Source of the DNA: Aedes albopictus
Taxonomy: Eukaryota; Arthropoda; Insecta; Diptera; Culicidae
NCBI RefSeq assembly: GCF_035046485.1
Contig: NC_085138.1
Coordinates: forward strand, 59,811,254-59,875,253
DNA: 64,000 nucleotides
Direction of reading: 5' to 3'
Shown here: positions 10,993-21,513 of the stretch, in pieces
How positions within the stretch are numbered: the first letter of the stretch is position 1
Layout of the letters: each line of letters opens with the position of its first letter
The notes under the pieces: model-generated
The model's input: the letters and a program-made list of their open reading frames with translations, nothing else
The model's database searches: none
Told to the model about the DNA's origin: nothing
Made by a program: the position numbers and the translations under genes

Positions 10993-12696
10993 GGATACCT
11001 CCGGGGAAATTCAGGGATTACCCCAGAAGTTAATTAAGGTATTCCTTTATAAGAGTTCCGTCCAAGATTCCCCCAGGATTCCTTAGGGGATTTCACGAGA
11101 AGTTCCTTTAGGAATTCTTCCAGGGATCGCTCCTGGGATTCCTTCAGATTGTAGGTTGAGATTGAGATTTTTCCAGGAAGACTCACGGATGCCTTCAGGA
11201 GTTACATCAGAGATTTCTCCAGAAGCTCAATCAGAAATTCCTACAGGAGTTGCCTTAGGGAATTTTGTAGGAGTTTCTTCATTAATTTTCTTAGCATTTT
11301 AACTAGGCATATCTCCAGGATATTCTGGAGGGATCTTTCATGGAGTTTCCAAAAGAATTCCTCAAGGATTTCCTTCTGAAAATCTTTAGAGGAATTCTTT
11401 AGCGAATACCTCCTATAAATCCTTCCCCCTACCCGGAAAGATCCGCTGAAAATCCTTCGAGGATTCCGCCTGGAAATCTTTTGGATATTCTCCTGGAATC
11501 CCTGCGAAGATTTCTCCTGCAATTTTTTCGGGGGTTTCTCCTAGACTTCCTTCAGTGGTTCCCCTGGACATCCTTCGAGGATTCCACCTGGCCTTTTCCT
11601 GGCATTCTTTCGGGGATTCCTCTTGGAATTCCTCCGGAGATTCTTCCTAGATTTTCTTTCGGGGTTTCCTCCTAGACTTCCTTCGTGGATTCCTCCTGCA
11701 ATTGGATGGAATGGATTCCTTCTAATATTCCGTCAAATTTCTTTGGTGATTCCTCTTAGACTTCGGAGATTCCACCTGGATTCCTAATGGAGTTCCTCCA
11801 GGGATTTTTCCTGCATTTCATTTAAGGATTCCTCTTGGACTTTTTTTGGGGATTCCTCCTAGAATTCATTCTGGAATGTCTCCTGGAATTCCTTCGCGTA
11901 TTCCTCCTGAATCTCCTTCATGGATTCCTCCTGAAGTTTCTTCGGGCTTTCCTTCTGGTATTTCTTTGATGGCTTCCCTTAGAATTCCTTCAGAGATTCC
12001 TTCTGGATTGGTTCAGATATTCCCCATGGAATTCCTTCAGGAGCCTTTCTGAAATTCCTTTGGGTTTTTTTTTCTGGAATTGCTTCATTGATTTCTCCTA
12101 GAATCCCTTCGGGGATTCCTCCTGAACTTTCTATGGGGATTCCTCCTGAAAATCCTTTGAGTATTCCGCTTGGAAATGCTTCGGAAATTCCTCCCAGATT
12201 TTCTGCAGGCGCTCCTCGTGGGATTTCTCCTGTAATTTCTTCGGGGATTTCTCCTGGATTTCCTTCAGGAATTCTTCCAGGGATTCCTTCGGGTATTCCT
12301 GCTGGACTTCCTTCAGGGATTTCTTCTGGGCTTCCCTCGGGGACTCCTCCTGAAATTCCTTAAGGAATTCCTCTTTAAAACTCTTCGGGGATTCCTCTTA
12401 GAGTTCCTTCGAGGTTTTCTCCTGGAATTCTTTCGGGAATTCCTCCGGAACTTTCTTCGAGGATTCCTTCTGAAATTTCATCGGAGATTCCTCCTAATAT
12501 TCCATCGGGGATTCCTCCTGAAATTTCTACGAGAATTTCTCTTCGATTTTTTTCGGAGATTTTTCCTGGAATTCTTTCGGTTTTCTCCTTGGAATTCCTG
12601 CGGAAACTCCTCCTAGAATTATATCAGAGGTTTCTCATGGAATTCCTATGAGGGTTCCTACGAGAACTCCACCTGGATATATTTCGATGATACCTC

Positions 12697-12864
12697 CTAG
12701 AAATACTTTGAGGATTTCTTCTCGATTTTTTTAAATCTGGAATTTCTTTGGAGATTTCTCCTAGACTTCATCAAATCCTTCTAGAAATACTTTGAGGATT
12801 TCTTCTCGATTTTTTTAAATCTGGAATTTCTTTGGAGATTTCTCCTAGACTTCATCAAATCCTT
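12697..12864 (+). repeat. Perfect 84-bp tandem duplication in the minisatellite
   Basis: Two consecutive 84-bp blocks (12,697-12,780 and 12,781-12,864) appear identical base for base, each starting ctagaaatactttgagg. The surrounding units are much more diverged, so this is a recent local duplication of several minisatellite units. Confidence 0.85.
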
Positions 12865-13812
12865 CTGGGATTTTTCGCGGATTCCTCGAGATATTCCGTC
12901 ATGGATTCCTCCCTGAATTCCTCCGGGGTTTCCTTCTAGAATTCCTTTAGTGATTCCCCTTTGATTTCCTTCGGAGATTCTTCCTGAAATTCCTTCAAAA
13001 ATTCCTCATGGAATTACTCCAGGATTCCTCCTGGAATTCTGTCGGTAGTTCCTTTTTTAATTTCTTCGGTGATTTCTCCTAGAATTCCTTCGGAATTTTT
13101 TCCTGGTATTCGACGATTCTTCCTTCTTGAATTTCTTTGGAGATTCCTCCTGGACTTCCTATGGGGATTCTTCTTAGAATTCTTCCGGCGTTCCACTTTG
13201 AAGAATCCGCTTGTAATTCCTCCGAAGATTCCTTCCGGAATTCCTTTGTAGGTGCCCTCCCGGATTGCTGCAAGGATTTTCCTGTAATTTCTTTGGGGAT
13301 TCTTTCTAGGCTTATTTCGAGGGTTCCTCATAAAATTCATTGCAAGGTTTCCTCCTGAAATTCCTTCGGTGATTCTTTCTAGAATTCCTTCGAGAAGTTC
13401 TCCTGAAATTCGATCGGGGATTTCTCTTAGAATTTCTTTGGAGATTCCTCCTATAGGAATTTCGGGGATTCCTCTTATAATTCCTTCAGGAGTTTCTCTT
13501 GAAGGGTTCTTCCTTCGAGGATTCTTCTTAAAATTCCTTAGGAATTCCCTCTTGGGATTCCTTTGGATTTGAATTTCTTTGAATTTCTTCGGAGATTCCT
13601 CCTAGAATTCTATCGGGGATCCTTCACGGATTTCCTCCGGGAATTCCTCTTAGAATTCCTCCGGGGATTCTTCCTAAAATTCCTTCGGAGTTTCCTGCTG
13701 GAATACGTTATGGGCTTCCTCCTGGAATTCCTTTGAGGTTTCCTCATGGAATTCATTCGGAAATTCCTCTTAGTATTCTCTCAGGAGTTTCTCCTGGAAT
13801 TCCTTCTCGCTA

Positions 13813-14065
13813 CACAGATCGAAAAAAAAGTGCAAAATTATATGACATATGATGCACATAATTGGAGCGTGGGATATCACAGAAGTTTGCATAGCATATT
13901 ACGTAAAAATAATGAAATATCATGTAAACTTCCATTATATGTCATGTAATTCAGCATGAGTCTGAGTTTTTACATGACATATAACACAAATTTACATGAT
14001 ATATGATGTAAACCATCATAGCAGTAAGTTTACATGACGTGCAAATCTAATTATTTTTGCCTGTG
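13813..14065. mobile_element. 253-bp MITE with TA target
   Basis: The element starts CACAG and ends CTGTG, with imperfect inverted ends (cacagatcgaaaaa versus ttttttgcctgtg-like) flanked by TA on both sides. The interior contains several copies of atgacatat- and atgtaaa-type words in both orientations. It interrupts the minisatellite. A TA duplication suggests mobilisation by a Tc1/mariner-type transposase. Confidence 0.7.
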
Positions 14066-14069
14066 TATT

Positions 14070-14440
14070 TTTCGTTGATTCCTCCTAGAAATCCGTTGAG
14101 GATTCCTCCCGCTGGGATTCTGTAGGAGATTTCTCTTGAAATTCCTTTGGAAATTCCTGCTGTAGTTCCTTTGGGGTTCCTGCTTGAATTAATTTGGGGA
14201 ATCCTCCTGGATTTTCTTCTGAATACTTCAATCAGGGATTTGTTCAGAATTTTCTGCAGGAATCTCTAAAAGGGATTCTTGAACCGCCAGAGATTCCCGA
14301 AGAAGTTTCTTCAGGGTTTCAACAGCAGTTTCTGCAGAGATTAGTTCAGAATTTTCTTTATGGATTGCTTCAGGAGTTTCTATCAGGCTCCTCCTAGGAT
14401 TCCATCTGAGATTCCTCCCTGAAATCATTAGGGGATTCCT
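14070..14440 (+). repeat. Minisatellite continuation
   Basis: The diverged unit pattern resumes after the MITE (gattcctcctagaaatcc, gattcctcccgctgg, tcctgctgtagttcc) and fades near 14,440. Confidence 0.7.
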
Positions 14441-14814
14441 TAGTGTAAATAGTGTGACCTTATTATCAAGTTTGATTGCTTCTGAAGGTTCTGAGACAAC
14501 CAAACAAAAAAACTGTAGCAAAATTAATATTTTATTGTATTTTATTACATTTAGGATACCGGTTATGTTTCAATATACCTTTCCAATTATAAATATTTGT
14601 TATCCCTAACCTCGAAACAGCCGCGAGTACTTCGGCTCCCCAAACTATTAATATAATGGCTGTTGACAATTTGAAAAAGGTAAACAACGTAAAAACTAAA
14701 ATGTATAAATCATTTCGGCTCTGTTATGTCCATGTGCCCGAGCCTTCCAAATAAACGAAAAAGTAAAAAAAGTATCTCAGTAGGTCTAATGGCAGTGATG
14801 GACCCAAACAGAAA
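14441..14814. other. Non-coding sequence, nothing recognised
   Basis: AT-rich non-repetitive sequence inside the hAT-like element, between the minisatellite and the TGCCTTTCTCGT-family copy. No gene or palindrome identified. Confidence 0.4.
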
Positions 14815-14869
14815 TAAAAAAACCCAGGTTAATCCACCTAGTGGTGATAGTGCCTTTCTCGTCGAATAT

Positions 14870-15792
14870 GTAGGGGAACTGCGGCCATAACGCCCATAGG
14901 GGGCAAGTTGCGCCACCCTCGTTTTAGACAAACCACGTTATTTTTAGTACTTTTTTCGACTGCAACCGTTAAAATAACATTAAAAATGCTTCTTTACATT
15001 TAAATTTACATATTATTACTAAAGAATTGTATAAAAACTCCAAAAAAGATTTTTGTTACTTTTGATGTAATTTTAGCCTGTCATTTTTTTGCACTTTTTT
15101 ACATAATTTAAAAGATTTTTTTCTCACTATCCCCACAAACTGTTTTGCACACTCCCCTTACTTGTGTACCAAGCGGAAAAAAGTATCGAATTTGACCCTC
15201 ATAAGTTTAATACAAGGGTCCAAACTTCTGAGGCATGTGTGGGGTAAAATGCCCACCCCTAGTTAATTACATTTAAATAGCCATTTAGATCCAAATTCTG
15301 ACATAAATAATGCAGAACACAAGTTGGAACCCTGCAATAGCACATTTTTACTAAAAATAACTTCACTAATCACACATTCGTGAGTCATTTTGTAGTAATA
15401 ATTGATAAAACAGCTCACTATGCCGTTTAAATGGAATTGACCCATAATTACAGGTGATCCATAATTATGTGATGACTGTATACCATTCACGAACAATAAC
15501 AGTTGACAATAAACCAGGCGCGCAAGTATATGTACACAATTTGGCATCCTGGCGCTAGCTGTGGCTAGTGGCGCATTTTACCCCGCAATAAAACTGAAAT
15601 TCTGAAAATCAAACTTTTTTCAAATTTGAATTTTTCAGTAGTAAAACGTAAAACTGGTTTATGGTTTCTTCCATTCGAAAGGAAACATGTTGGTGCTTCA
15701 TGTTAGTGCAAAAAAAGTGTGTATTTTGAAGTGTTTCGTGGTTAAAATTGGACTCTTCCTTAACGTGGGCGTCTTACCCCCAGTTCCCCTAC
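14870..15792. mobile_element. 0.9-kb element with GTAGGGGAACTG ends
   Basis: Inverted ends GTAGGGGAACTG at 14,870 and CAGTTCCCCTAC ending at 15,792 enclose AT-rich sequence. Blocks such as gcccatagggggcaag, ggtaaaatgcccaccc and gcgcattttacccc recur near the ends and in the interior. If the TA inside each end is the target, it is TA-flanked. It lies in the left terminus of the TGCCTTTCTCGT element. Confidence 0.65.
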
Positions 15793-15974
15793 TCAACATT
15801 TTTTCCGGCCATAAGCCGAAGTGTTCCAGAATCCTGAGAATACTCTAGAACGGAATAAATCTCATTTTCTTCTTTTGTCACAGTGCTCGTTGACTCGTCA
15901 ATGAGGGGTGGAGTTGATAAATAATAAATGTATTTGAAGAAAAATTCTTTAAAAAATTAAGCGAAACCGCTTAA

Positions 15975-16324
15975 GGCGAAACTGGAAGCATTTCCTATTT
16001 TTTTTTGGTTTTTGATTTTTTATAAAATAACGGTTCGTGCACAAAATCGGTTTTCGTGCACATGTTGAGTATGGATCAGGGTATATTCTGATTTTGTTAC
16101 GCGGCATAAAATGTTTTTCGTTTTCGCAGAAACCATTTTTTGTGAAATTTTGTTCAAACATGGTTTCTGCAAAAACGAAAAACATTTTATACCGCGTAAA
16201 TAAAAACAGAAGATACCCTGATCCACACTCTACATGTGCACGAAAACCGATTTTGAAAGTATTGCTTCGTTATTTAATAGTACATCAAAAACCAAAAAAA
16301 TGAGGAAAGGCTTCCAGTTTCGCC
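15975..16324. mobile_element. 350-bp palindromic MITE with TTAA target
   Basis: Ends GGCGAAACTGGAAGC and its complement lie inside TTAA at both sides (15,971-15,974 and 16,325-16,328). Most of the element folds on itself; arms share acgaaaaccgattt-, gatcagggtat- and aaacattttat-type words. TTAA targets are typical of piggyBac-like mobilisation. Confidence 0.8.
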
Positions 16325-16329
16325 TTAAC

Positions 16330-17095
16330 TCATCGGTTTTGATAAAAAAAAACTTCTGGAAGACTCTAATTTCACTTCAAAATTGATAAATCTATTGGTT
16401 TATTTATTTGTGCACTTCTTCAAGATGTTGAATTCCGACCAAAATTTCCAAGGGGGGACCCCTCTGGACTTAAGAGAAAATCAAAATTTGTGTCAGCCTT
16501 ATTCAGAAAAGCAAGAATTTTATCAAAGCCATAATTGAATTTGGAAACTTATTGATGGCTCATATTCCGACGCTATGTTAAACGTATAGGCCGAGCTGAA
16601 AAATATCAAATCTCTCAGTTGACTGCTTGACCACCATCACTGTAGCACTGGATGCCGATCATTATCAAGACATTTCGGCAATTTTTTTTCTGCGCACTTT
16701 AGCCTGTATTTTATTATCATTAGTTATAAGATTCATGCAAAATTTGACAAAAAAAAGTGCAAGCAATCGAAATTTCCCCTATTAAAGCCCATTCAAATTT
16801 CTACCGTGTTACAGAGCGCGAGGACTCAACCAATTGCATCAAAATTATTCGCAGTAATTTTAGACGCAGAAGGGGATTGGTGCTATAAAATTTAAATTTT
16901 TCCATACAACGTTGATCCATCCTACTGTAAAATGACGCCTCAGGAATCTAAAGTGATGTAATTTGACAAGATCGCTTAAATTTTTATCAAGGTTTTGTTC
17001 TTTTACACATATTAATCGCTTGCATCGATTTTGTTCACCTGCGTAATTTCAGCAATGGATCCAACCCTGATTCAGCAACACTGCCGGTAATCTTA
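16330..17095. other. Non-coding interior of the TGCCTTTCTCGT element
   Basis: No gene seen. The words aaaatcaaaatttgtgtcagc and ccttattcagaa resemble the sequence at about 1,355-1,390, so part of this is itself repetitive. Confidence 0.4.
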
Positions 17096-17099
17096 AGTG

Positions 17100-18000
17100 T
17101 GTGGTCAGAGACTATTTTCTTGCTGCCCGTTCATCTTGTTATCGAAAAACCCCGCTCTTCCATGTGTCACATGCATGGGCTGGGTTCACTTTTTAAATTG
17201 ACCACTTCCAGCGGGACATCTGGAACCGGTTCCGGAACACAACCGGTTCAGATATAGTCTGAAACTACTTTCCTGCTTACCGTTCATCTGGTTATCGAAA
17301 AAGCCGCTCTTTGATGTGTCGCATGGTTTGGTTCACTTTTTTAATTGGCCACTTCCGGCAGGACATCCGGAACCAGTTCCGGAATACTACTGGTTCAAAC
17401 ATGGTCTGAAACTATTTTACTGCTTACCGTTCATCTGGTTATCGAAAAAGCCGCTGTTTGATGCGTCGCATGCCTGGGTTTGGTTCACTTTTTTAATTGC
17501 CCAATTCCGGCAGGACATCCGGAACCGGTTCCGGAATACTACCGGTTCAAACTAGGTTTGAAACTATTTTCCTGCTTACCGTTCATCTGGTTATCGAAAA
17601 AGCCGCTCTTTGATGTGTCGCATGCCTGGGTTTGGTTCACTTTTTTAATTGGCCACTTCCGACAGGACATCCGGAACCGGTTCCGGAATACTACCGGTTC
17701 AAACATGGTCTGAAACTATTTTCCTGCTTACCATTCAACTGGTTATCGAAAAATCCGCTATTTGACGTGTCGCATGCATGGGTTATGTTCACTTTCTTAT
17801 TTGGCCACTTCCGGCGGGACACCCGGAACCGGTTCCGGAACACTACCGGTTCAGATATAGTCAGAGACTATTTTCCTTCATCCCGTTCATCAGATAATCG
17901 AAAATGCCGTGGTTTGATGGGTCGCATGCATGGGTTTGTTGCATTTTCATATCTGGCCCCTTCCTGGGGTACCAGTCCGGAACACCTAAATGGCCGTAAC
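17100..18000 (+). repeat. Tandem array, about 152-bp period, six units
   Basis: The word gttcatc with ggttatcg recurs at 17,129, 17,282, 17,429, 17,581, 17,733 (attcaac) and 17,885, giving spacings of 147-153 bp. Each unit also carries the palindrome ccggaaccggttccgg and a word like ttggccacttccgg. Plus-strand frames (17,316-18,024) merely read through the array. Confidence 0.9.
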
Positions 18001-18119
18001 TCCGGAACGGCTGGACCGATCTGAACCATTTTCAATAGGAAACAATGGGACAATGTACCCCGTCGAATGAACCATCGGTCGTTGAAATCGGTTCATATTT
18101 ACTATCTAAAAATGAGGTG

Positions 18120-18190
18120 ACCTTTTTGTACACATACACACATACACACGCACACACATACATACACACACACATACATACACACAGACA
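18120..18190 (+). repeat. CA/TACA microsatellite
   Basis: A run of cacatacacacatacacac and similar units, at the same relative place as the equivalent microsatellites at 54,155-54,180 and 60,395-60,440. It is therefore part of the element family's conserved end. Confidence 0.8.
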
Positions 18191-18542
18191 TCATCTCAAC
18201 TCGTCGAGCTGAGTCGATTGGTATATAACACTTGACCCCTCCGGGGGCTCTATCAAATTTTCGTTTTTGGAGTGAACATATAGCCTTTCGGTACACCTTG
18301 GTGTACGAGAAAGGCAAAAAGGTATTCATTCTAATGTAAGAGTTAATGTCATCAATAATGGTCATGTTTTTTGCTTTGCCTATGTTGAAATATGGTCAAA
18401 TTTTGGTCACGCCGATTCACGCCGCCGCCGCCGCCGAAAGCTGCCACCGGCGTGACGTCGATGACGCCGCCGCCGCCGGCCAAAAATGGCCCTCACGCCG
18501 CCGCCGAGCTAAATATAGTCGGCGCACAGGTCTAGTACCAGC

Positions 18543-18985
18543 CACTAGCGTTCGACTTTTGGCGGCAATCTTTTCGTTCGTCACTCGTTGGCAGTCCTCG
18601 TCAAACCAACCATTACGTTGGCGTCGTTAAGCGGTACCTATCACCTCTTGCGTTGTTGTTGTCACTGCTTCGTGGATAACTCCCTATAAGCTGTTGACAT
18701 CTCCAGATCCGTTGGTCTCTCTTATCCTCTCGTCTAGGTTCTGATGGTACTGTACAGCAACCCATTCGGCTTACAAGCGCTGGATATTGAAACGCATCGT
18801 CCTGTTGTTTCTTGAACGCTGGATAATCGCGCTCGATTTTTGCGGTTACAAGATAATGATCCGAGTCAATGTTCGGGCCTCTGTAGGACCTCACATCTAT
18901 GACATCCGAAAAATGTCGCCCGTCGACCAGCACGTGGTCTATTTGGGAGCAAGTGTCACCATTCGGGTGTCGCCAGGTGTGTTTA
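18543..18985 (-). pseudogene. RTE-like LINE AP-endonuclease, C-terminal part
   Basis: The minus strand encodes HTWRHPNGDT, then LVDGRHFSDVIDVRSYRG and PNIDSDHYLVTAKI. The SDH box with its catalytic histidine is typical of the apurinic-like endonuclease of non-LTR retrotransposons. It is bounded by the DD37E mariner on its upstream side and by the hAT-like element's target duplication downstream. Stops occur in the stretch after the endonuclease. Confidence 0.88.
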
Positions 18986-20292
18986 AGGACTGTATCGTTA
19001 ATTATGAGTACACCTTTGAGGCTCTGTATTAAAAAGACTATGCCTTATTTTGACAACTGCTATGTGTCTATGTGTAATGTGTTGCTAACGTTGTAAACAA
19101 ACGATAACGTTCATTAAAAGTTAAAGTTTTTCCTCAAGTGCAACAATGCGAGGGTTTACGGAGGAGAAGCGAAAATCGATTGTGACCAGGCACTGCAATA
19201 AAAAATGATCATCGCTAAGAAAATTAGCAAAAAATGAATGTGTTAGGGTTTTTGTTGTCCAAAATGCTATCAAACGATTCGGTATGCATAACACACTGAA
19301 AGACTCACCCGGACGTGGCAAAAAACCAGGTGTATCCAAGTCAAATTTGGACAGCAAAATTTGCAAAATCTTTAAAGGAAAATAGGAGGTATACATCAGA
19401 GATTGAGCAAAAAAGTGTGGAACGTTTGTTGGTATGGTTCAACGCGCCAAGGAGTGTAATTCCCTGAAGACCTACCCAAAACAGAAATGTCCAAAACGCA
19501 ATCAAATTCTGGTTGATTATGTGAAAACTCGGGCTTGGAAGCTGTACGACGATATTTTGAGCAAAAGTTGCATGTGGATAATCATGGATGATGAAATGTA
19601 TGTCAAATTGGACTACAAGGCACTTCCAGGGGCACAGATTTTCACTGTTAAGCATGGCACGGATGTTACGAATTAGGAAGAATCGATTTTTTGCGTAAAA
19701 ATTGGAAAAATGTGTTGGTTTGACAAGCAATTTGTCAATGTGGTATGAAATCGTCACCTTTCTTCACCGTCCCAGGTATGAACGTCGAAATATACCGGAA
19801 GGAATGTCTCCAGAAACTTATTCTGCCACTCATCTGCAAGCACACAGGTCCTACATTACTTTGGCCGGATTTGGCATCCTGCCACTATGCGCGTGACACC
19901 TTTGACAGGTATGAAGTAAACAATGTTCTATTTGTGGAAAAGACAATGAATCCTCTACATTGCCCGCATATAAGGCCCGTTGAGAAATAGTTAACTTTGA
20001 TGAAAGGGAAACTACGGAAAAAGGATAGAGGAGCAGAGGACGTCACAAAATTCAAGAAAAACTGGGTCAAAGTTAGCAAACCATCGTCGGAACGGTTGTC
20101 CAAAACCTTATGAAGCACGCCAAGAAGAAAGTGCGAGAGGTGGCAAGATCCACGAAAAAATAAATATACAATCATGTCATGGGCTTTTCTGATGATCAAT
20201 AAACAATGTAGTTGAATATAATTTACAAAATAAATAAAACATTTTGAAATACAGCAATGTTCAGGTGTACTCATAATTAATGATACAGTCCT
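18986..20292 (+). mobile_element. DD37E mariner-type transposon, 1,307 bp
   Basis: Inverted ends AGGACTGTATC(A/G)TTAA with ATTATGAGTACACCT extending inward are flanked by TA at 18,984-18,985 and 20,293-20,294. Removing it joins the LINE as ...KNIC-KHTWRHP in frame, so the boundaries are exact. It carries one decayed transposase gene on the plus strand. The length is typical for the superfamily. Confidence 0.92.
19146..20163 (+). pseudogene. DD37E (ITmD37E-like) transposase, decayed
   Basis: The start MRGFTEEKRKSIV is followed by an early stop. A helix-turn-helix remnant follows (QNAIKRFGMHNTLKDSPGRG), then AKECNSLKTYPKQKCPKRNQ. The catalytic core shows the first aspartate in IIMDDEMYVKLDYKALPG (about 19,580-19,630), the second in LLWPDLASCHYARD (about 19,855-19,900), and the glutamate in CPHIRPVEK (about 19,965-19,988). 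I count 37 residues between the second D and the E, the diagnostic spacing of the mosquito DD37E family. A stop after the glutamate (VEK then TAG), an upstream stop near 19,674 and frameshifts make it inactive. Confidence 0.88.
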
Positions 20293-20735
20293 TACAGATA
20301 TTCTTACGTGCGAAGTAGGTACTGCTGATTGCCATCCCTCTAGCAGCAGCGAATGTCACAAGGCGCAGACCATTATCGTTGGTAATAGAATGGAGGTTTT
20401 CCGTTCCAATGACAGGCAGAAAGAAACTTTCTCTGCCGATCTGCGAATTTGCATCTCCGATGACTGTTTTGGCATCTTGTTTTGGGCACTCTCCGTAGGC
20501 CTTATCAAGGCTCTCATAGAACTCATCTTTCATGTCATCGGGTTTGTCATTCGTTGGCGCATAGATGCTGATCAGGCTGTAGTTGAAGAATTTGCCCTTC
20601 ATCCTCAACACACAGATTCGGTCACTTATCGGCTTCTACCGAATAACTCGCTTCATCTGCTTCCCGATCACTATAAAGCCAACTCCACGTTCTGCCTTAT
20701 CGTCGCCGCTGTAGTAGATGTGGTACTTTTTTTTA
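20293..20735 (-). pseudogene. RTE-like LINE AP-endonuclease, N-terminal part
   Basis: The minus strand reads YHIYYSGDDKAERGVGFIVI, then MKGKFFNYSLISIYAPTNDK, FYESLDKAYGECPKQDAK, VIGDANSQIG, and NDNGLRLVTFAAARGMAISS. The NIYAPT-like and GDxN motifs belong to the endonuclease of non-LTR elements. A stop lies near 20,636. The LINE is truncated before the start of the endonuclease by a SINE tail at about 20,724-20,744. Confidence 0.88.
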
Positions 20736-21513
20736 TCTGTATTAGACGGATTTCGCGCCAACTCGAACAAATGTTGGCAGCACCCTCTCAGATTACAAGG
20801 AAACTTTCTTGGTATGTAGACCTTGCCCAGATAAGCCACTTTGCATACTCATTTTTCTAATTTTTTTTTTCGACTGACTTTTGAAAAGGGCTAAACTTTT
20901 TTTTTATGGATTTTTAAAAAATGTTTTTAATCAAAAAATGACTACTCCTACAAAATAGTGTTGTATGGGTGATTATCACAAAATAAGTCAAATTTTAAGA
21001 AAAAAATACTGAAAAAAATCCAAAATGAGCCCTACACTGAAAAAAATCATTTCTAAAAATTCAAAGTTGATTTAAAAAAAACACCATTTTTGATTTTGAT
21101 GAAATTTTGTCTCAAGACAGGTAATTATGTTCCCTACCAACCGTCCATACATCACAAGATGGGCACTTTTAAGGAAAAAAAAGTTTTTCTAACAAAAACT
21201 TTTTCTTGTTCGAATGATTTTTTTTTTTCAGTGTATTTTGTTATCAACAATAAAACCAGTGAAGGCTATAACAATCCCAGAATCCAATGAAACTCAATTT
21301 TCTAGGACATTTTGTGTTTTTTATTCAATCATTTGGAAGGGTTTTCCTATACATAAAAAACTTCAAAATATTACAAATGTATTTTCTTAGGAAATGTAAT
21401 GTTTGATCGCAATATGTATTGAAGTGCACTTTTAAATATACAATTATTTATAATTATGAATTTTTCAAATATATATATATGTGTCTTAGAGCCAATTTCA
21501 AACATGTTCTTTT

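Larger units (their letters stand above)
10020..13810 (+). repeat. Diverged 24-bp-type minisatellite inside the hAT-like element
   Basis: Units resemble ggggattcctcctgg plus aattccttcgg. They are plainly related to, but more diverged than, the array at 3,594-9,240, and mostly stay in one orientation. Best-preserved units lie at 11,840-13,780. Reading frames here (for example 12,088-12,363) are repeat artefacts. Confidence 0.85.
14815..18320 (+). mobile_element. TGCCTTTCTCGT-family large element, copy a
   Basis: The left end reads ccacctagtggtgatag followed by TGCCTTTCTCGT. The right end reads ggtgtacgagaaaggca, the inverted counterpart. Just inside the right end are a CA/TA-rich microsatellite and the block cctccgggggctc, both shared with the copies at 53,990-59,924 and 60,269-63,405. 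The core is a roughly 152-bp tandem array (17,100-18,000). Two further MITEs (14,870-15,792 and 15,975-16,324) are nested inside. There is no coding capacity. The family is widespread in mosquito sequence as I know it, but I cannot give it a firm name. Confidence 0.65.
9817..18534. mobile_element. hAT-like non-autonomous DNA transposon, 8.7 kb
   Basis: The element has inverted ends TAGACCTGTGCGCCG at 9,817 and its complement ending at 18,534. It is flanked by a perfect 8-bp direct repeat GTACCAGC at 9,809-9,816 and 18,535-18,542. An 8-bp duplication with TAG-starting ends fits the hAT superfamily. Just inside both ends are clusters of CACGCCG and GCCGCC (9,830-9,950 and 18,410-18,510). The interior holds a 24-bp-type minisatellite, a Feilai SINE, a TA-flanked MITE, and a copy of the TGCCTTTCTCGT family with its own inserts. 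No transposase frame is present, so it would need enzyme supplied in trans. It interrupts the LINE between its endonuclease and linker. Confidence 0.85.

Noticed and set aside
17316..18024. Overlapping frames with repeated HFFNWPLPAGHPEPVPEYY
   Set aside because: Frames through the 152-bp tandem array; broken by stops in each unit.
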